From Haplomitrium mnioides (Eukaryota; Marchantiophyta; Haplomitriopsida; Calobryales): a stretch of 39,932 nucleotides of DNA. Location: assembly GCA_049999725.1 (NCBI GenBank), contig JBNGIS010020542.1, forward strand, positions 1 through 39,932. Direction: 5' to 3'. The translations under genes were made by a program, and so were the position numbers. Shown here piece after piece: positions 38,541-39,932 of this stretch. Each line of letters opens with the position of its first letter. Position 1 is the stretch's first letter. The notes beneath the pieces are model-generated. The model was not told where the DNA came from. It saw only the letters and a program-made list of their open reading frames with translations, and made no database searches.

Positions 38541-38988
38541 TCTGAAAGAGGTGATCCGAAGAGGTATGGTCGATGAAGATCCAAGTGACTGATTCTAAGA
38601 GGTAAGGTTAATGAAGATTTGAAAGAGATGATCCAAAGAGGTACAGTCGATGAAGACCTGAAAGAGATGATCTAAAGAGGTAAGATCGATGAAGATTCGA
38701 AGGAGATAATCTCAAGAGGTAAGGTCGATGAAGATCCAAAAGAGATGATCCGAAGAGGTAAGGATGATGAAGATCCAAAAGAGTTGATCCGAGGAGGTAA
38801 AGTCGATGAAGATCCAAAAGAGATGATCTGAAGAGGCAAGGTGGATGAAGATCCGAAAGAGATGATCCAAAGAGGAAAGGTCGATGAAGATCTGAAAGAG
38901 ATGATCCGAAGAGGCAAGGTGGATGAAGATTCGAAAGAGATGATCCGAAGAGGTAAGGTCGATGAAGATCTGAAAGAGATGATCCATA
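38541..38988. repeat. 39-bp tandem array (~11 units)
   Basis: Unit GATGAAGATCCGAAAGAGAT plus GATCCGAAGAGGTAAGGTC. GATGAAG anchors at 38572, 38610, 38649, 38688, 38727, 38766, 38805, 38844, 38883, 38922 and 38961, a constant 39-bp step except one of 38. As 39 = 13 codons, the frame is preserved. The plus strand could read VDEDPKEMIRRGK, but TAA-type stops (for example near 38672) interrupt it, and open frames on the minus strand are by-products. Confidence 0.95.
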
Positions 38989-39500
38989 GAACAGGTTCGA
39001 AGCAGGTAATGTGAGGTTTGAGGGAGGTCACGGTAGATGGTCAACTCCAAAGTTTGACCCTCTCTGATGGGTGCCATTTGCCGCCGTCTTCCAAGTGGAA
39101 GTTGGACCGCCGCATCCGACCAAAGGATCAGACTAAGGACTCCCAACTCCGAAGCTTGAGCCGAAGAAGGTAAGGTCTGATGGTCAACTCCAAAGTTTGA
39201 CCTCGCCGATGGGACCTCTACCTGATGCTTCTTTCCGAAGGGGAGTTAGGCTCTCATGCCTGATAGAGATGCAGGACACATCCAGACACCGCCTTCCAAA
39301 GGGAAATATGACAACTCTACTCTGTTGAAGAAGAATCGATCTGATACAACCTACTCTGTTGCCTTAATCACCCCAATACTACTAACAAAGGTCTGATAGA
39401 AGAAAGATCTCAGAAGACAGAAATTTGTCAAACTCCGATGAAACCCGTCAACACCTGATGGAACAGAGCGTCCCCTGACCCTCGATGTCATTGCTGCCTT
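38989..39500. repeat. LTR-like sequence with ~142-bp degenerate units
   Basis: Two copies of a quasi-palindrome GGTCAACT(CCAA)AGTTTGACC at 39039-39059 and 39182-39202, 143 bp apart. Each is followed by a TTCC...GGAAG/GGGAG-GTT motif (39088-39106 CTTCCAAGTGGAAGTTGGA; 39225-39250; 39290-39310). The same motifs occur in the LTR arrays of families A and 4, so this is probably another LTR of the superfamily, orientation unknown. Confidence 0.6.
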
Positions 39501-39932
39501 TCGAAGGTGGTTACCTTCTTCCTTCTTCCTCCAATACTTCGATTATGGTTGTGTTGGGGGCGCCTTCCCTTCTCCTCGCTATCGAGCTCTGCCAATGTCT
39601 TGATAGTCAAGAGTAACAAGGGAACTCCTTGCCTTACCTTTAGTCTTTTTCTTCTCATGTTGAGTCATTGATCCTATCCAGTTCCCTGATCTTCCTCACC
39701 TCAACCTAGATCTCCTTCTTTTGTTGAGATCGCTCGACCCTCACCCTCCTCACGAGTCTCTTATCAATATCCTTGGAGAGTGTCCCATCCCTCCCTGTTC
39801 TGGTACCGATTCCTTCGGAATGGATAGTTGGGACGATCTTCTCTGCAAAGCATTGATACTAGATATAACAATGCCTCTAGAGTATCTTAACACCAAAAGG
39901 TAGAGAAGTGTTCCAATGTTGTTTCCATATTT
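39501..39932. other. Unassigned end of window
   Basis: Pyrimidine-rich plus strand. A 60-codon frame (39721-39903) has no recognisable similarity or repeat relation. It may continue the LTR-like sequence or belong to the next element beyond the window. Confidence 0.4.

Noticed and set aside
38541-38988. CRISPR-like or repeat-protein array
   Set aside because: Units are contiguous without unique spacers, so not a CRISPR array. In-frame stops argue against a current gene.
39721-39903. 60-codon plus-strand frame at the window end
   Set aside because: Short, no recognisable motif, and the region is not resolved as repeat or gene. Not supported as a CDS.
1-39932. Host genes, tRNA or rRNA genes
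   Set aside because: No intron-exon gene with recognisable homology, no tRNA cloverleaf and no rRNA sequence were seen on either strand. The only tRNA-related sequences are primer-binding sites.

Overview
This window looks like gene-free nuclear DNA from a land plant with a large, repeat-rich genome. I recognise no host protein-coding gene, tRNA or rRNA. Nearly everything past position 3.2 kb is decayed Ty3/gypsy LTR-retrotransposon sequence, nested and rearranged, and the first 2.5 kb are two tandem-repeat arrays. The long LTRs (over 3 kb), the layered insertions and the absence of genes suggest a gymnosperm or another plant with a bloated genome. That taxonomic guess rests on architecture only.

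Layout. (1) 197-828 is a minisatellite whose units are 29 bp plus a variable number of CTCAT pentamers. 1101-2545 is a second satellite with a 36+36+46 = 118 bp higher-order period. (2) 3190-5762 on the minus strand is element 1, a Tat/Athila-like gypsy remnant (gag end, protease, RT, partial RNase H, LTR scrap). It sits head to head with element 2 (5762-9006, plus strand: RT, RNase H, integrase, polypurine tract). (3) 9007-12152 is a 3.1-kb LTR shared by element 2 (as its 3' LTR) and element 3 (as its 5' LTR). Element 3 (12153-15964) keeps gag and protease but has lost RT, RNase H and most of integrase in one in-frame deletion. Its 3' LTR (15965-23032) is split by element B. (4) 17811-22470 is element B, a chromovirus with 0.4-kb LTRs, an initiator-tRNA-Met-type primer site and a recognisable chromodomain. 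(5) 23033-24985 is a truncated LTR of a third related subfamily. (6) 24990-38475 is element 4, the best-preserved family A relative: long LTRs, three gag zinc-knuckle positions, and a 416-codon uninterrupted RNase H-end/integrase frame with an intact DD35E triad. Its 3' LTR contains a 1042-bp solo LTR (34969-36010) from an unrelated element. (7) 38476-39932 holds a 39-bp array and further LTR-like sequence, then about 400 bp I cannot assign.

How the parts relate. Elements 1-4 are one superfamily, probably non-chromovirus gypsy of Tat/Athila type, with very long LTRs. Their coding regions align throughout, but the upstream halves of their LTRs carry different tandem arrays (155 bp in family A; 46/49 bp and 200 bp in element 4). 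All these arrays reuse one short self-complementary motif (TTCCA..TGGAAGTTGGACC) and W-box-like TTGAC[C/T] sites. This modular LTR promoter architecture is the most interesting candidate novelty here. The insertion order can be read directly: the pre-insertion site of element B survives in the undisrupted LTR at 10854, and the pre-insertion form of the solo-LTR site survives in the other LTR of element 4 near 25713.

All coding regions are pseudogenes except, in the formal sense of an open frame, the element 4 integrase. Most premature stops are C-to-T or G-to-A changes (TGG to TAG/TGA, CAG to TAG, CGA to TGA), as expected for methylated, silenced DNA. Alignments and periods were worked out by eye, so boundaries are good to a few bases where terminal motifs are named and to tens of bases elsewhere.
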